Below are positions 1 to 8,132 of a stretch of 64,000 nucleotides of DNA, piece after piece. The notes under the pieces were generated by a model that saw nothing but the letters and a program-made list of their open reading frames with translations, did no database searches and had not been told where the DNA came from. This DNA comes from Accumulibacter sp964420975 (GTDB taxonomy: Bacteria; Pseudomonadota; Gammaproteobacteria; Burkholderiales; Rhodocyclaceae), in contig CAYQVH010000001.1 of NCBI GenBank assembly GCA_964420975.1, forward strand, positions 281,045-345,044. The letters are read 5' to 3'. Made by a program: the position numbers and the translations under genes. Positions within the stretch are counted from its first letter, which is position 1. Each line of letters opens with the position of its first letter.

Positions 1-304
1 GCATGATCGCCGCCATGCGCATGACTTCGGTGCGCAATTCGGCAAACGTGTAGACGACTTCCTGGTCGGTTTCGGTGGAGACGAAGACCAAGGCCCGGTC
101 ATTGGGACGCTCGGCGGCGTGCCGGTCGACGGCGTTGTAGCAGAGGTTGGTCTCTCCGCCGACAAACCACTTGGCAAACGGGGGACGAGAAAAATCGAGA
201 ACCTGGGTAAACGGCTTGTGCCAGTAGACAAGCTTGGCCTGTTCCGCCCAGAAGGCTTCCCGGTTCTCAATAGATTGTTTATGAAACTCCTGAACTGTCG
301 TCAT
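1..304 (-). CDS. prpE: propionyl-CoA synthetase, N-terminal part (cut by window start)
   Basis: The reverse strand from the ATG at 304 encodes about 101 residues before the window edge. They read MTTVQEFHKQSIENREAFW, then an FTQVLDFSRPPFAKWF segment and GGETNLCYNAVDRH. This is the N-terminal ACAS_N domain of the acyl-CoA synthetase family, and the wording is closest to PrpE, which activates propionate with ATP and CoA. The adenylation domain lies outside the window, so acetyl- versus propionyl-CoA specificity rests on N-terminal similarity only. The AcuI-type reductase at 1532-2527 on the same strand also touches propionyl-CoA chemistry, but a GGDEF-type gene lies between them. Confidence 0.85.
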   Translation of the reverse strand, partial: MTTVQEFHKQSIENREAFWAEQAKLVYWHKPFTQVLDFSRPPFAKWFVGGETNLCYNAVDRHAAERPNDRALVFVSTETDQEVVYTFAELRTEVMRMAAIM

Positions 305-350
305 AAAGACTCCCTATTCCAAGATTGAGACCCACCTGCACCCGTGGGAA

Positions 351-1499
351 CTATGCTTGCCGGTTGTCTGGAGGATCGCGCTCCCGGTCAAGCAACTTTT
401 TTCGGATATCCGCCAAAGGCAGATCCAACTTCAACTCCCTTTTCAGCAATTCGAGAAACGGCAGAATCTCGTTGCCCAGGTGCACGAGATGCGGCACCAC
501 CACGCTTTCGTGTCCAGCCCTGATGAGATCAATCGCGTGGCTGAGGCGCGGCACAGGTACTTCTGACACCGGTCGAGCGGCGCTACTGACGACCCGGTTG
601 CCACCGGCCTGCTGGGCAAGCCGCAACCTTTCGGCGGCAAGACCGAGCAGGGTGGCGGCGGTCGTCGCGCTGTCCACCGGCGTGCTGGCGACGCCGATAC
701 TAATCGACACGTCCAGGCGCTGTCCATGCACCGTGATGTTGGCGACCGCGATCGCCTCGCGCAAGCGGTTGGCAAACGCCTCGCACGCCGGGTACGGCGT
801 TCCCGGCGAAACGATCGCCAGTTCGTCGTCAGTGTAGTGACCGAGACTGTCCTCCTTGCGCACCGTTCGCGCCAGCATGCTGGCAAGACGCTTCTTCAGC
901 TCGTTCGCGAGTTCGTCGCCGTGGTCGGCGCGCAGCGCCTGGCAGCGGTCGAAGCCCACCACCAAGGCGCTCACCGGATCCTGCTGTCGCGTTGCCGCCG
1001 CCAGCGCTTGCGTGGCATGGTGATCGACGGCCTCCCGTTGCGGCAAGCCGGTGTCTGGATGCCGCGCCGTCGGCGTCGTCAGCGCCGAATCGCTCGCTTC
1101 GGTCTGGATGGCGGCGAGCTGTCGCAGGGATTCGATCCGGGTCAATAGTTCCGTCGCACCGATACCACGGCTGATGAAATCCGATGCGCCGAGTGCCTTG
1201 GCGCGTTCATTGGCTTCCTCGTTGTCGCCGACGATCATGAGGATCGGCAATTGGCGAATACGCGCCAGTCGTGATGCGCGAATGCGCACGAGTAGACCCT
1301 CGCCATCGAGGATGGGTGGCGCTGGCGAACAGATCACGAGTCGAATCGACGGGTCGAGTACCAGCGTCTGCCAGGCGGACTCGCCGTTGGTTTCCTCGCG
1401 AAAGCTGTAGTGGTCGCGAATGAGTTTGACCAGCGTCGCGCGGACCATTCGCGACTCGTCAACAATCAGGATCCGCGACCGCTCAGTCGGGTTTTCCAT
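351..1499 (-). CDS. receiver-GGDEF protein with both signature sites degenerate
   Basis: 382 residues. Residues 8-125 form a response-regulator receiver (RILIVDESRMVRATLVKLI), but the beta-3 site reads VICSPAPPILDG, so Ser58 stands where the phosphoacceptor Asp is expected. The conserved Lys region reads SDFISRG, with Arg in place of Lys. Residues 150-300 form a GGDEF-family domain whose signature is TDDEL (223-227) instead of GGDEF. A helical tail of about 60 residues follows. Active diguanylate cyclases need the GG(D/E)EF loop, so catalysis is unlikely. The protein may act as a phosphorylation-independent scaffold or nucleotide sensor (inference). It lies 46 bp upstream of prpE on the same strand. 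Confidence 0.85.
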   Translation of the reverse strand: MENPTERSRILIVDESRMVRATLVKLIRDHYSFREETNGESAWQTLVLDPSIRLVICSPAPPILDGEGLLVRIRASRLARIRQLPILMIVGDNEEANERAKALGASDFISRGIGATELLTRIESLRQLAAIQTEASDSALTTPTARHPDTGLPQREAVDHHATQALAAATRQQDPVSALVVGFDRCQALRADHGDELANELKKRLASMLARTVRKEDSLGHYTDDELAIVSPGTPYPACEAFANRLREAIAVANITVHGQRLDVSISIGVASTPVDSATTAATLLGLAAERLRLAQQAGGNRVVSSAARPVSEVPVPRLSHAIDLIRAGHESVVVPHLVHLGNEILPFLELLKRELKLDLPLADIRKKLLDRERDPPDNRQA

Positions 1500-1531
1500 G
1501 GCACCTGCCGACCGCTGCGCGCTGCGTCCGG

Positions 1532-2527
1532 TTAGGCGCCGGCAACGTCGACCACGACCCGCCCGCGGGCGTGGCCCGCCAGGAAGGCGTCAAAAATTCC
1601 CGGCAATTCGGCGAACGCGATGGTTCTCGTCAGCTCGTGCAAGTGTCGAGGTTTAAGATCACTGGCGAGACGTTGCCAGACGCCGCTGCGATACGGTTCG
1701 CCGATGTAACCGGAGTCGATCCCCAGCAGGCAGGCGCCGCGCAGGATGAAGGGCATGACCGTCGTCTTCAGGGTTGGGCTGACGGCGAGGCCGATGCTGG
1801 CGATCGTCCCGCCCTGTCGCATCGTGCTCGCCATCCAGGCCAGGACGTCGCCGCCAAGATTGTCCACGGCGCCCGCCCACAACGCTTTGTCGAGCGGTTT
1901 GATACGGGCGAGGTCGAGCTGAGATCGGAACAGGATTTCTGAGGCGCCCAAGCGTTTCAGATAGTCCGCCTCGCTTTCCTTGCCGGTCAGAGCGGTCACC
2001 TGGTAGCCACGAGCGGCGAGCATGTCGATCGCCAAGCTACCGACGCCACCGGTCGCCCCGTCCACGATCACCGGCCCGTGGGCCGGCTGGAGACCGTTCT
2101 CTTCCATGCGGACGACGCTGAGGGCGGCGGTGAAACCGGCGGTACCCAGAGCCATGGCTTCAAACAGCGACAAACCGGCAGGTAAAGGCACGACCCAATT
2201 GGCGGGCACCCGGGCGTACCCGGCGTAGCCACCGTGGTGGGCGACGCCGATGTCGAAACTGGTGGCGATGACCGCGTCGCCGGCTGCGAACCGGGCGTCG
2301 GTACTGCTGACTACGGTACCCGAGAGGTCGATGCCGCCGACGCAGGGATAGCGCCGAATGATGCGCCCCGCTCCCGTCGCCGCGAGGGCGTCCTTGTAGT
2401 TGACGCTCGAATACGCCACCTGGATCGTCACCTCACCGCGATCCAGCTGTGATTCGTCGAGGGTGACGACGCTGCCGCGCGTCTTGCCCTCCGATTCCTC
2501 GATCAAATAGGCTTTGAAGGGACTCAT
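1532..2527 (-). CDS. acuI: MDR-family NADPH oxidoreductase, acrylyl-CoA reductase type (AcuI/YhdH)
   Basis: 331 residues from the ATG at 2527, which has GGAG about 7 nt upstream. A longer frame to 2596 has no good ribosome site. The N-terminus MSPFKAYLIEE, the catalytic fold with VGGIDLSGTV, and the Rossmann motif DGATGGVGSLAIDML match the zinc-free YhdH/AcuI branch of the medium-chain dehydrogenase/reductase family. Members reduce acrylyl-CoA to propionyl-CoA with NADPH. There is no structural zinc cysteine cluster, as expected for this branch. prpE is nearby on the same strand, which fits propionate or acrylate metabolism, but an operon is not shown. The symbol is by family and the substrate is not proven. 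Confidence 0.82.
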   Translation of the reverse strand: MSPFKAYLIEESEGKTRGSVVTLDESQLDRGEVTIQVAYSSVNYKDALAATGAGRIIRRYPCVGGIDLSGTVVSSTDARFAAGDAVIATSFDIGVAHHGGYAGYARVPANWVVPLPAGLSLFEAMALGTAGFTAALSVVRMEENGLQPAHGPVIVDGATGGVGSLAIDMLAARGYQVTALTGKESEADYLKRLGASEILFRSQLDLARIKPLDKALWAGAVDNLGGDVLAWMASTMRQGGTIASIGLAVSPTLKTTVMPFILRGACLLGIDSGYIGEPYRSGVWQRLASDLKPRHLHELTRTIAFAELPGIFDAFLAGHARGRVVVDVAGA

Positions 2528-2897
2528 TTGTGCTCCATAGCGAGTGTCGTCGGCCGCTGACTGCCCGGCCGGGACACGCTGGCACCCAGCCGTCACTCAG
2601 CCGGTCGCCGCGAAGGGGGCCAAGATGGCGGAAGACTGCCCATTGACACGTGTGCGGCTGGCGCGAGGCCGGCGGACGACACTGTCTGACCACGCCCCGG
2701 AAAGGCCGACTATACGCGCTTCTTGAAGACATGCCACTGTGCACCGCACAAGCGAATTGCTTTCAAAAGAAGGCTTCCGATAAATGAAAAACCCATTAAG
2801 TTAGGGTGTTGCAGGATGATTTTTAACTTTTTTCTGCTACTGCGATACGTCAGAAAGGGGTTTACAGTGTGACTTTTTTCACTTAAATTCCGTTCCC
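2528..2897. other. intergenic region with AT-rich promoter-like segment
   Basis: 370 bp between divergent genes. The first part is ordinary high-GC DNA. From about 2755 it becomes AT-rich with runs of T. A TTTACA at 2861-2866 and TTAAAT at 2883-2888, spaced by 16 bp, look like a sigma70-type promoter for the NlpC/P60 gene. That -10 would end only about 9 nt before the ATG at 2898. No gene was recognised here. Confidence 0.4.
2861..2888 (+). promoter_or_regulatory. candidate promoter of the NlpC/P60 gene, possibly leaderless mRNA
   Basis: TTTACA, a 16-bp spacer, then TTAAAT. The annotated ATG at 2898 lies too close downstream for a normal leader and has no visible Shine-Dalgarno sequence (CCGTTCCC precedes it). 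If the promoter is real, the transcript is leaderless or the true promoter is elsewhere. Confidence 0.3.
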
Positions 2898-3410
2898 ATG
2901 CTTAGAAGACACCTCCTCGCGCCCTTTTTTGGTGCCGCACTCTGGCTCGTATCCGCAGGCGGCGTGGTCCATGCCAACGATCAGCCGAAGTCTCTTCTCG
3001 ACGAGCCGTCGCTGCTCGAGAGGTATACGACGAACGTCCAGGACTTGATTCTCAAAGGCCTGGAGCTGATCGGGATCAATTATCGCTTTGGCGGTACGAA
3101 CCCCGATACTGGCCTTGACTGCAGCGGTTTTGTCCAACTCGTCTTCCGGGAAGCGATGGGCATCCTGCTGCCGCGTACGGCGCGCGAGCAGAGCGAGGTT
3201 GGCGCGGCGATCGCGCAGCATGAGCTGAAGGCCGGCGATCTCGTTTTCTTTAACACCATGCGCCATGCCTTTTCGCATGTTGGCATCTACCTGGGCGACA
3301 ATCGTTTTCTACATGCGCCGCGTACCGGAGCCGAGATTCGCGTCGACGACATGCGCCAGAGCTATTGGGTGCAGCGCTACAACGGGGCGCGCCGCCTGCT
3401 TTTTCGCTGA
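2898..3410 (+). CDS. secreted NlpC/P60 peptidoglycan endopeptidase
   Basis: 170 residues. A basic start MLRRH and a hydrophobic stretch ending in AGGVVHA form a signal peptide, so the mature enzyme is periplasmic. The NlpC/P60 domain covers about residues 50-165. The catalytic Cys is in LDCSGFVQLVF, the His in FSHVGIYLGD, and the third polar residue in FLHAPR. Such enzymes cut the D-Glu-meso-DAP or similar stem-peptide bond during wall turnover. The length is that of a minimal single-domain member with no SH3 or LysM module. It is a monocistronic unit followed directly by a terminator. Confidence 0.9.
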   Translation: MLRRHLLAPFFGAALWLVSAGGVVHANDQPKSLLDEPSLLERYTTNVQDLILKGLELIGINYRFGGTNPDTGLDCSGFVQLVFREAMGILLPRTAREQSEVGAAIAQHELKAGDLVFFNTMRHAFSHVGIYLGDNRFLHAPRTGAEIRVDDMRQSYWVQRYNGARRLLFR

Positions 3411-3423
3411 TTGGCAGCGGATC

Positions 3424-3452
3424 AAAAAACGACGCCTGGCGTCGTTTTTTTT
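3424..3452 (+). terminator. Rho-independent terminator after NlpC/P60 gene
   Basis: The arms ACGACGCC and GGCGTCGT form a tight stem flanked by AAAAA upstream and a run of eight T downstream. It lies 13 bp after the stop codon at 3410 and insulates the Fur-controlled fbpA promoter. Confidence 0.85.
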
Positions 3453-3462
3453 GACTACCGAT

Positions 3463-3481
3463 AGTAACGATTCTCATTATT
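3463..3481 (+). promoter_or_regulatory. Fur box upstream of fbpA
   Basis: AGTAACGATTCTCATTATT matches the consensus GATAATGATAATCATTATC at 13 of 19 positions, including the whole TCATTAT half. A TAGAAT that could be the -10 element lies at 3500-3505, so bound Fur would cover the -35 region and repress in iron-replete cells. The downstream gene is a ferric iron-binding protein, which supports the call. Confidence 0.65.
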
Positions 3482-3549
3482 GTTTGGTCGGAAAGATGCT
3501 AGAATGCTTCCCGATTCGACAATAGACGCTCGTGCTTGGAGGTAACATA

Positions 3550-4569
3550 ATGAATTTTATTGGTTTACTACTGGCTGTTGGGTTGATCACGGGCTCCGTC
3601 GACGCAGCCTGGGCGGAAGACAAAGTGCTCAATCTGTATTCGGCACGCCACTATCAGACTGACGAAGCGCTCTACGACGGCTTTACGCGGCAAACCGGCA
3701 TTACGATCAAGCGTATCGAGGGCAAGGAAGATGAGTTGCTCGAGCGGATTCGGAACGAAGGCGCGAACAGCCCGGCCGACGTGCTGCTGACGGTGGACGC
3801 GGCGCGTTTGGCCGCAGCCCACGAGATGGGTGTCTTCGCGCCGGTGAAGTCTTCATTTATCGAGGCGCGAATTCCCGCCTATCTGCGCACCACCGACTGG
3901 TTCGCGTTCTCGACGCGTGCCCGGGTCATCGTCTACAACAAGTCGTTGGTCAAGGCCGACGAGGTTCGCAACTACCAGGATCTCGCCAATCCACGCTTGC
4001 AGGGCAAGGTCTGCTCACGTTCCGGTTCACACCCGTACAATCTGTCGCTGCTCGCGTCGATCGTCGCGCATCAGGGGGACGCCAAAGCCGAACAGTGGGC
4101 GAAAGGCGTGGTCGCCAATTTTGCCCGCTCACCGAAAGGCGGGGATACCGATCAGATTCGCGCCGTGGCCGGCGGCGAGTGCGCAGTGGCCTTGGCCAAC
4201 ACTTACTACGTGGCGCGCCTGATGCGATCGGAGAAAGCCGACGACAAGGCGATCATGGACAAGATCGGCGTCGTTTGGCCGGACCAGCAAGGCGTGGGAA
4301 CGCACATCAACGTTTCTGGCGGGGGCGTTCTCAAGCACGCGCCACATCGCGAGGCGGCGATCAAGTTTCTCGAGTATCTGGCGAGTGACGACGCGCAACG
4401 TTACTTTGCTGACGGCAACAACGAATGGCCGGCGGTTCCCGGCGTCAAGGTGACCAACCCGGCGCTGGCCGCGCTGGGCAAGTTCAAGGCGGACACGCTT
4501 CCGGTCGGGTCATTGGCGACGTATCGCGTTAAAGCGCAAGTGATTTTCGATCGCGTCGGCTACCGCTGA
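3550..4569 (+). CDS. fbpA: periplasmic ferric iron-binding protein of ABC transporter
   Basis: 339 residues from ATG 3550, preceded by TTGGAGGT at 7 nt spacing. A GTG at 3532 lies upstream of that ribosome site and is rejected. The signal peptide MNFIGLLLAVGLITGSVDAAWA is followed by KVLNLYSARHYQTDEALYDGF, the typical opening of FbpA/AfuA/FutA class iron-binding proteins. The C-terminal half has the NTYYVARLM segment with paired tyrosines that ligate Fe3+ in the family. It delivers ferric iron to FbpB/FbpC. Expression is probably Fur-repressed from the box at 3463-3481. Its end overlaps the convergent permease gene by 10 bp. Confidence 0.93.
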   Translation: MNFIGLLLAVGLITGSVDAAWAEDKVLNLYSARHYQTDEALYDGFTRQTGITIKRIEGKEDELLERIRNEGANSPADVLLTVDAARLAAAHEMGVFAPVKSSFIEARIPAYLRTTDWFAFSTRARVIVYNKSLVKADEVRNYQDLANPRLQGKVCSRSGSHPYNLSLLASIVAHQGDAKAEQWAKGVVANFARSPKGGDTDQIRAVAGGECAVALANTYYVARLMRSEKADDKAIMDKIGVVWPDQQGVGTHINVSGGGVLKHAPHREAAIKFLEYLASDDAQRYFADGNNEWPAVPGVKVTNPALAALGKFKADTLPVGSLATYRVKAQVIFDRVGYR

Positions 4570-6212
4570 GCACCGCCTGGCCGGCGGCCCTGCGCAATCT
4601 GCCGCGAGAGGGCGATCAAGGGCAGCAAGCCGACGGCGACGATGGCCAGCGACACGCTCGCCGCTTCGCTCAGCCTTTCGTCGGCGGCCAGTGTGTAAGT
4701 CTGTGTGGCCAGCGTGTCGAAGTCGAAGGGACGCATGACCAGGGTTGCCGGCAACTCCTTCATGACGTCGACGAAGACCAGGAGGCCGGCAGTGAGCAGA
4801 CTGCCACGCAGAATCGGCAGGTGTACACGACCCAGCGTCGCCGCCTGTCCGAGTCCGAGGCTGCGCGCCGCGTCATCCATGTGCGGAGTAACTTTCGCCA
4901 GGCCGCTGCTGACGGTCTGCAGGGCAACCGCCAGGAAACGAACGAGATAGGCATAGACCAGCGCCGCGATACCCCCGGTGAGCAGCAGGCCGGGGTTGCT
5001 GCCGAACCAGGCCAGCCAGCGCTCGGCCAACCAGTTGTCGAGCTGTGTGACCGGAATCAGCACGCCGACTGCAATCACCGACCCGGGCACCGCATAGCCG
5101 AGACCCACCAGTCGGTTCAGGGCGGGCGACAGGAATCCGTTCGCCAGCCGCGCTCCGTAGGCAAGTAAAGTCGCCAAAGCCACCGCGATCAAGGCGGTCA
5201 GCCCGGCGAGCAGGAAGCTGTTTCGCGCCAGGCGGAAAAACAGGCTGGCGATCGGCGGGGTGGTCTGGTCGATCGCCAGCAGCAGCAGGAGGCCGGCCGG
5301 AAGCGCGAAGCCGATCACCAGCGGGAGCGCGCAGACGGCGCTTGCCGCCCAGCCACGCCACCCGGAGAGACTCGGGGCAAGCGTATGGCGGCGGCGAGAA
5401 CTCGTGTCGTGAAAGCGCGAACGACCGCGCGAGCGGTGCTCAAGGGCAAGCAGGACGACGACGAAGGCCAGCAGCGCGGCGGACAATTGGGCGGCCGCGA
5501 TACGATCGCCCAGCGAGAACCAGGCGCGATAGATGCCGGTGGTAAAGGTGTGCACCGCGAAATAGGACACCGTTCCGTAGTCGGCCAGCGTTTCCATCAG
5601 CGCCAGCGCGGCGCCGGCAGCGACGGCCGGTCGCGCGAGCGGCAGCGAGACGCGAAAAAAACTGCGCCATGGTCCGAAACCGAGCGTCCGTGCGACTTCG
5701 AGCATCCCTCCGGCGCGCTCAATGAAAGCCGATCGCGCGAGCAAATAGACGTAAGGATAGAGCACGAAAACGAACATCGTCGCCGCACCGCCGAGGCTGC
5801 GGACTTCGGGAAACCAATAGTCGTTGCGTGTCCAGCCGAAGCTTGTTCTCAGCGCGCTCTGTAGCGGGCCGACGAACTGCAGGAAATCGGTATAGACGTA
5901 GGCGAGGACGTACGCCGGCATGGCGAGCGGCAGTACCAGCGCCCATTCAAAGAAACGCCGGCCGGGGAAGTCGTGCATCGCGGTCAGCCACGCGGTAGCG
6001 ACGCCAACGCCAGTGACGCCGACGCCGACTACGCAGCAAAGCACGAGCGTATTGGCAACGTATTCAGGCAGTACTGTCGCCGCCAGGTGCGACCAGACCG
6101 CTCCCGTACCGCCACGGCCAATGTGCGTCAGGACGCTGACGACCGGCATCGCGACCAGTGCCGCGATCGTCGCCGATAGGGCGAGCAGAGGAGGAGGGCG
6201 GGAGAGGATCAT
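4560..6212 (-). CDS. fbpB: ferric iron ABC transporter permease, two fused permease domains
   Basis: 550 residues with about 12 membrane segments in two homologous halves. The EAA-type loops are recognisable as RTLGFGPWRSFFRVSLPLARP in the first half and RSLGLGQAATLGRVHLPILR in the second. This FbpB/ThiP-like arrangement forms the whole channel from one chain. It is encoded on the strand opposite to fbpA and fbpC: convergent and overlapping with fbpA by 10 bp, and divergent from fbpC across 100 bp. That split arrangement is unusual for this operon, whose genes usually run fbpABC in one direction. Substrate assignment comes from the neighbouring fbpA and its Fur box. Confidence 0.9.
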   Translation of the reverse strand: MILSRPPPLLALSATIAALVAMPVVSVLTHIGRGGTGAVWSHLAATVLPEYVANTLVLCCVVGVGVTGVGVATAWLTAMHDFPGRRFFEWALVLPLAMPAYVLAYVYTDFLQFVGPLQSALRTSFGWTRNDYWFPEVRSLGGAATMFVFVLYPYVYLLARSAFIERAGGMLEVARTLGFGPWRSFFRVSLPLARPAVAAGAALALMETLADYGTVSYFAVHTFTTGIYRAWFSLGDRIAAAQLSAALLAFVVVLLALEHRSRGRSRFHDTSSRRRHTLAPSLSGWRGWAASAVCALPLVIGFALPAGLLLLLAIDQTTPPIASLFFRLARNSFLLAGLTALIAVALATLLAYGARLANGFLSPALNRLVGLGYAVPGSVIAVGVLIPVTQLDNWLAERWLAWFGSNPGLLLTGGIAALVYAYLVRFLAVALQTVSSGLAKVTPHMDDAARSLGLGQAATLGRVHLPILRGSLLTAGLLVFVDVMKELPATLVMRPFDFDTLATQTYTLAADERLSEAASVSLAIVAVGLLPLIALSRQIAQGRRPGGAQR

Positions 6213-6227
6213 GACCGGGTTGCGAAA

Positions 6228-6246
6228 CGAGAATTATAATTGCTTA
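6228..6246. promoter_or_regulatory. AT-rich palindrome in fbpB-fbpC divergent promoter region
   Basis: The perfect palindrome AATTATAATT with AT-rich flanks sits in the 100-bp gap between the divergent fbpB and fbpC starts. It is the only AT-rich spot in the gap. It resembles a Fur site only weakly (roughly half of the consensus positions), so operator function is an inference from context. Confidence 0.3.
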
Positions 6247-6312
6247 GTCCTCCGGGCCGGCTGATCGCGGTCGCTGGCCCCAGCCTTCGCTACAGGGATG
6301 CGTTGATCGCTG

Positions 6313-7425
6313 ATGGCACACCTCGAGTTAACCGGCCTCGTCCAGCGTTACGGATCGCACACCGTGGTCGATGGCGTCAGCCTGCGCGTCGAGACGGGAA
6401 CCATCGCCTGCCTGCTGGGGCCGTCCGGTTGCGGCAAGACCACGTTGTTGCGCTGTATTGCCGGCTTTGAAGGGCTTGCCGCCGGCGAGATCCGCCTGCG
6501 CGGACAGTCAGTGAGCTCGGCGGATTATCGTCTGGCGCCGGAAAAGCGGCAAATGGGGATGGTCTTTCAGGACTACACGTTGTTTCCGCACCTGACCGTG
6601 GCGGCGAACGTCGCTTTCGGGCTCAGCGCGTGGAATCGACAGGAACGGCAGAGCCGGGTCGGCGACTTGCTGGCCAGGGTGGGTCTCGCCACCGAGGGAA
6701 ACCGGTATCCGCACGAACTCTCCGGCGGGCAGCAACAGCGAGTCGCCCTGGCCCGCGCTCTGGCGCCGAACCCGCAGCTACTGCTGCTCGACGAACCGTT
6801 CTCCAATCTCGACGTCGACTTGCGCGAACGCCTTTCGAGCGAAGTGCGCGATCTCCTGAAGAGCCAGAACACGACCGCCGTCCTCGTCACCCACGATCAG
6901 CACGAGGCGTTTGCGATGGCCGACGAGATCGGCGTCATGGCCGCCGGCAAGATCCAGCAATGGGACACTCCGTACCGGATCTATCACCAGCCGGTGAATC
7001 GCTTCGTCGCCGATTTCGTGGGCCAGGGGGTGTTCCTGCCGGGAAGGGTGATCGACGACCGCCGCGTCGTCCTCGAACTCGGGGTGCTCGAGTCGAAGCT
7101 GCCGCTTGAATGCAGCCGTGGCTGCGACGCCTGTGGCCAGGGCTGCGGCGTCGAGGTTCTCTTGCGGCCTGACGACATAGTGCATGACGACGCCAGCTTG
7201 CTGCTCGCCGACGTCCGGCACAAGGCTTTTCGTGGTGCCGACATCCTCTACCGCCTGCGATTGGCCAGTGGCGCCGAGGTGCTGTCGCTGGTTCCCTCGC
7301 ATCACAATCACGCCCTGGGCGAACGGATCGGCATTCGTCTCGACGTCGACCACGTCGTGGCTTTCAGGACGCCTGAACCCGCCTTCCAGACATCGGCAGC
7401 ACAACCGATTCGCGTCTTGCGATGA
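6313..7425 (+). CDS. fbpC: ferric iron ABC transporter ATPase with four-cysteine cluster
   Basis: 370 residues. Walker A is GPSGCGKTT (residues 37-45), the Q-loop is VFQDYTLFPH, the signature is LSGGQQQR (about 137-143), Walker B is LLLLDEPFSNLD, and the H-loop is LVTHDQ. All are canonical. The C-terminal regulatory domain begins near residue 240. It contains Cys267, 271, 274 and 278 in CSRGCDACGQGCG, a CX3CX2CX3C pattern fit for a metal or Fe-S site and not a required part of the ATPase fold. It powers FbpB. Its stop overlaps the aat start by 4 bp (ATGA), so the two are co-translated. Confidence 0.92.
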   Translation: MAHLELTGLVQRYGSHTVVDGVSLRVETGTIACLLGPSGCGKTTLLRCIAGFEGLAAGEIRLRGQSVSSADYRLAPEKRQMGMVFQDYTLFPHLTVAANVAFGLSAWNRQERQSRVGDLLARVGLATEGNRYPHELSGGQQQRVALARALAPNPQLLLLDEPFSNLDVDLRERLSSEVRDLLKSQNTTAVLVTHDQHEAFAMADEIGVMAAGKIQQWDTPYRIYHQPVNRFVADFVGQGVFLPGRVIDDRRVVLELGVLESKLPLECSRGCDACGQGCGVEVLLRPDDIVHDDASLLLADVRHKAFRGADILYRLRLASGAEVLSLVPSHHNHALGERIGIRLDVDHVVAFRTPEPAFQTSAAQPIRVLR

Positions 7426-8129
7426 TTCCCTGGCTAGCTGGCAAGGATCGCTTCCCGCCGTTGACGACGGCCTTGCGCGACCCGAACGGCTTGCTTTGTG
7501 CAGGGGGCGATCTCTCGCCCTGGCGTTTGCTCGAGGCGTACCGGCACGGCATCTTTCCCTGGTATTCGCGTGGTGAGCCGATTTTGTGGTGGAGTCCCGA
7601 CCCGCGGATGGTCCTCTTCCCCGCCGAGTTTCGAATCTCGCGCTCGCTGCGCCGCCGGCTGCGCGAGCCCCATTTTCGCACGACCTTCGATACCGCTTTC
7701 CCGGCGGTGATCGGCGCCTGTGCCGAGATCGCACGCGCGGGTCAGTCGGGAACGTGGATCACGCGTGAAATGCAGCGCGCCTACTGCCGACTACACGAAC
7801 TCGGCTTTGCGCATTCGGTCGAAACCTGGATCGACGATACGCTCGTTGGCGGCCTCTACGGATTGGCGATTGGCCGAATGTTCTATGGCGAGTCGATGTT
7901 TGCGCGCGCTACCGACGCCTCGAAAGTCGCCATCGCTCATCTGGTCCGCTTCCTGGAAGACGAAGGCTACGGCATGATCGATTGTCAAATGAGCACGCCC
8001 CATCTGGCGTCGCTTGGGGCGAGGGAACTGCCTCGGGCACGCTTCGTCGAGCGTTTGCGATCCTTGGTTGCGGTGACCTGGCAGCCGGGCAAGTGGCCGA
8101 GTGACGCCGCGGTTCAGGAGTGGAACTAG
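7422..8129 (+). CDS. aat: leucyl/phenylalanyl-tRNA-protein transferase
   Basis: 235 residues, full length. The family signatures LCAGGDLSPWRLLEAYRHGI, FPWYSRGEPILWWSPDPR and the C-terminal CQMSTPHLASLGARELPR are all present. The enzyme moves Leu or Phe from aminoacyl-tRNA to N-terminal Arg or Lys of proteins, creating N-degrons for ClpS/ClpAP. It is translationally coupled to fbpC by an ATGA overlap and followed after 3 bp by bpt. Together they give both bacterial N-end rule transferases. Confidence 0.97.
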   Translation: MIPWLAGKDRFPPLTTALRDPNGLLCAGGDLSPWRLLEAYRHGIFPWYSRGEPILWWSPDPRMVLFPAEFRISRSLRRRLREPHFRTTFDTAFPAVIGACAEIARAGQSGTWITREMQRAYCRLHELGFAHSVETWIDDTLVGGLYGLAIGRMFYGESMFARATDASKVAIAHLVRFLEDEGYGMIDCQMSTPHLASLGARELPRARFVERLRSLVAVTWQPGKWPSDAAVQEWN

Positions 8130-8132
8130 TCG

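Noticed and set aside
3532..3549. GTG start for fbpA six codons upstream
   Set aside because: The ribosome site GGAGG lies between the two candidates and fits ATG 3550.
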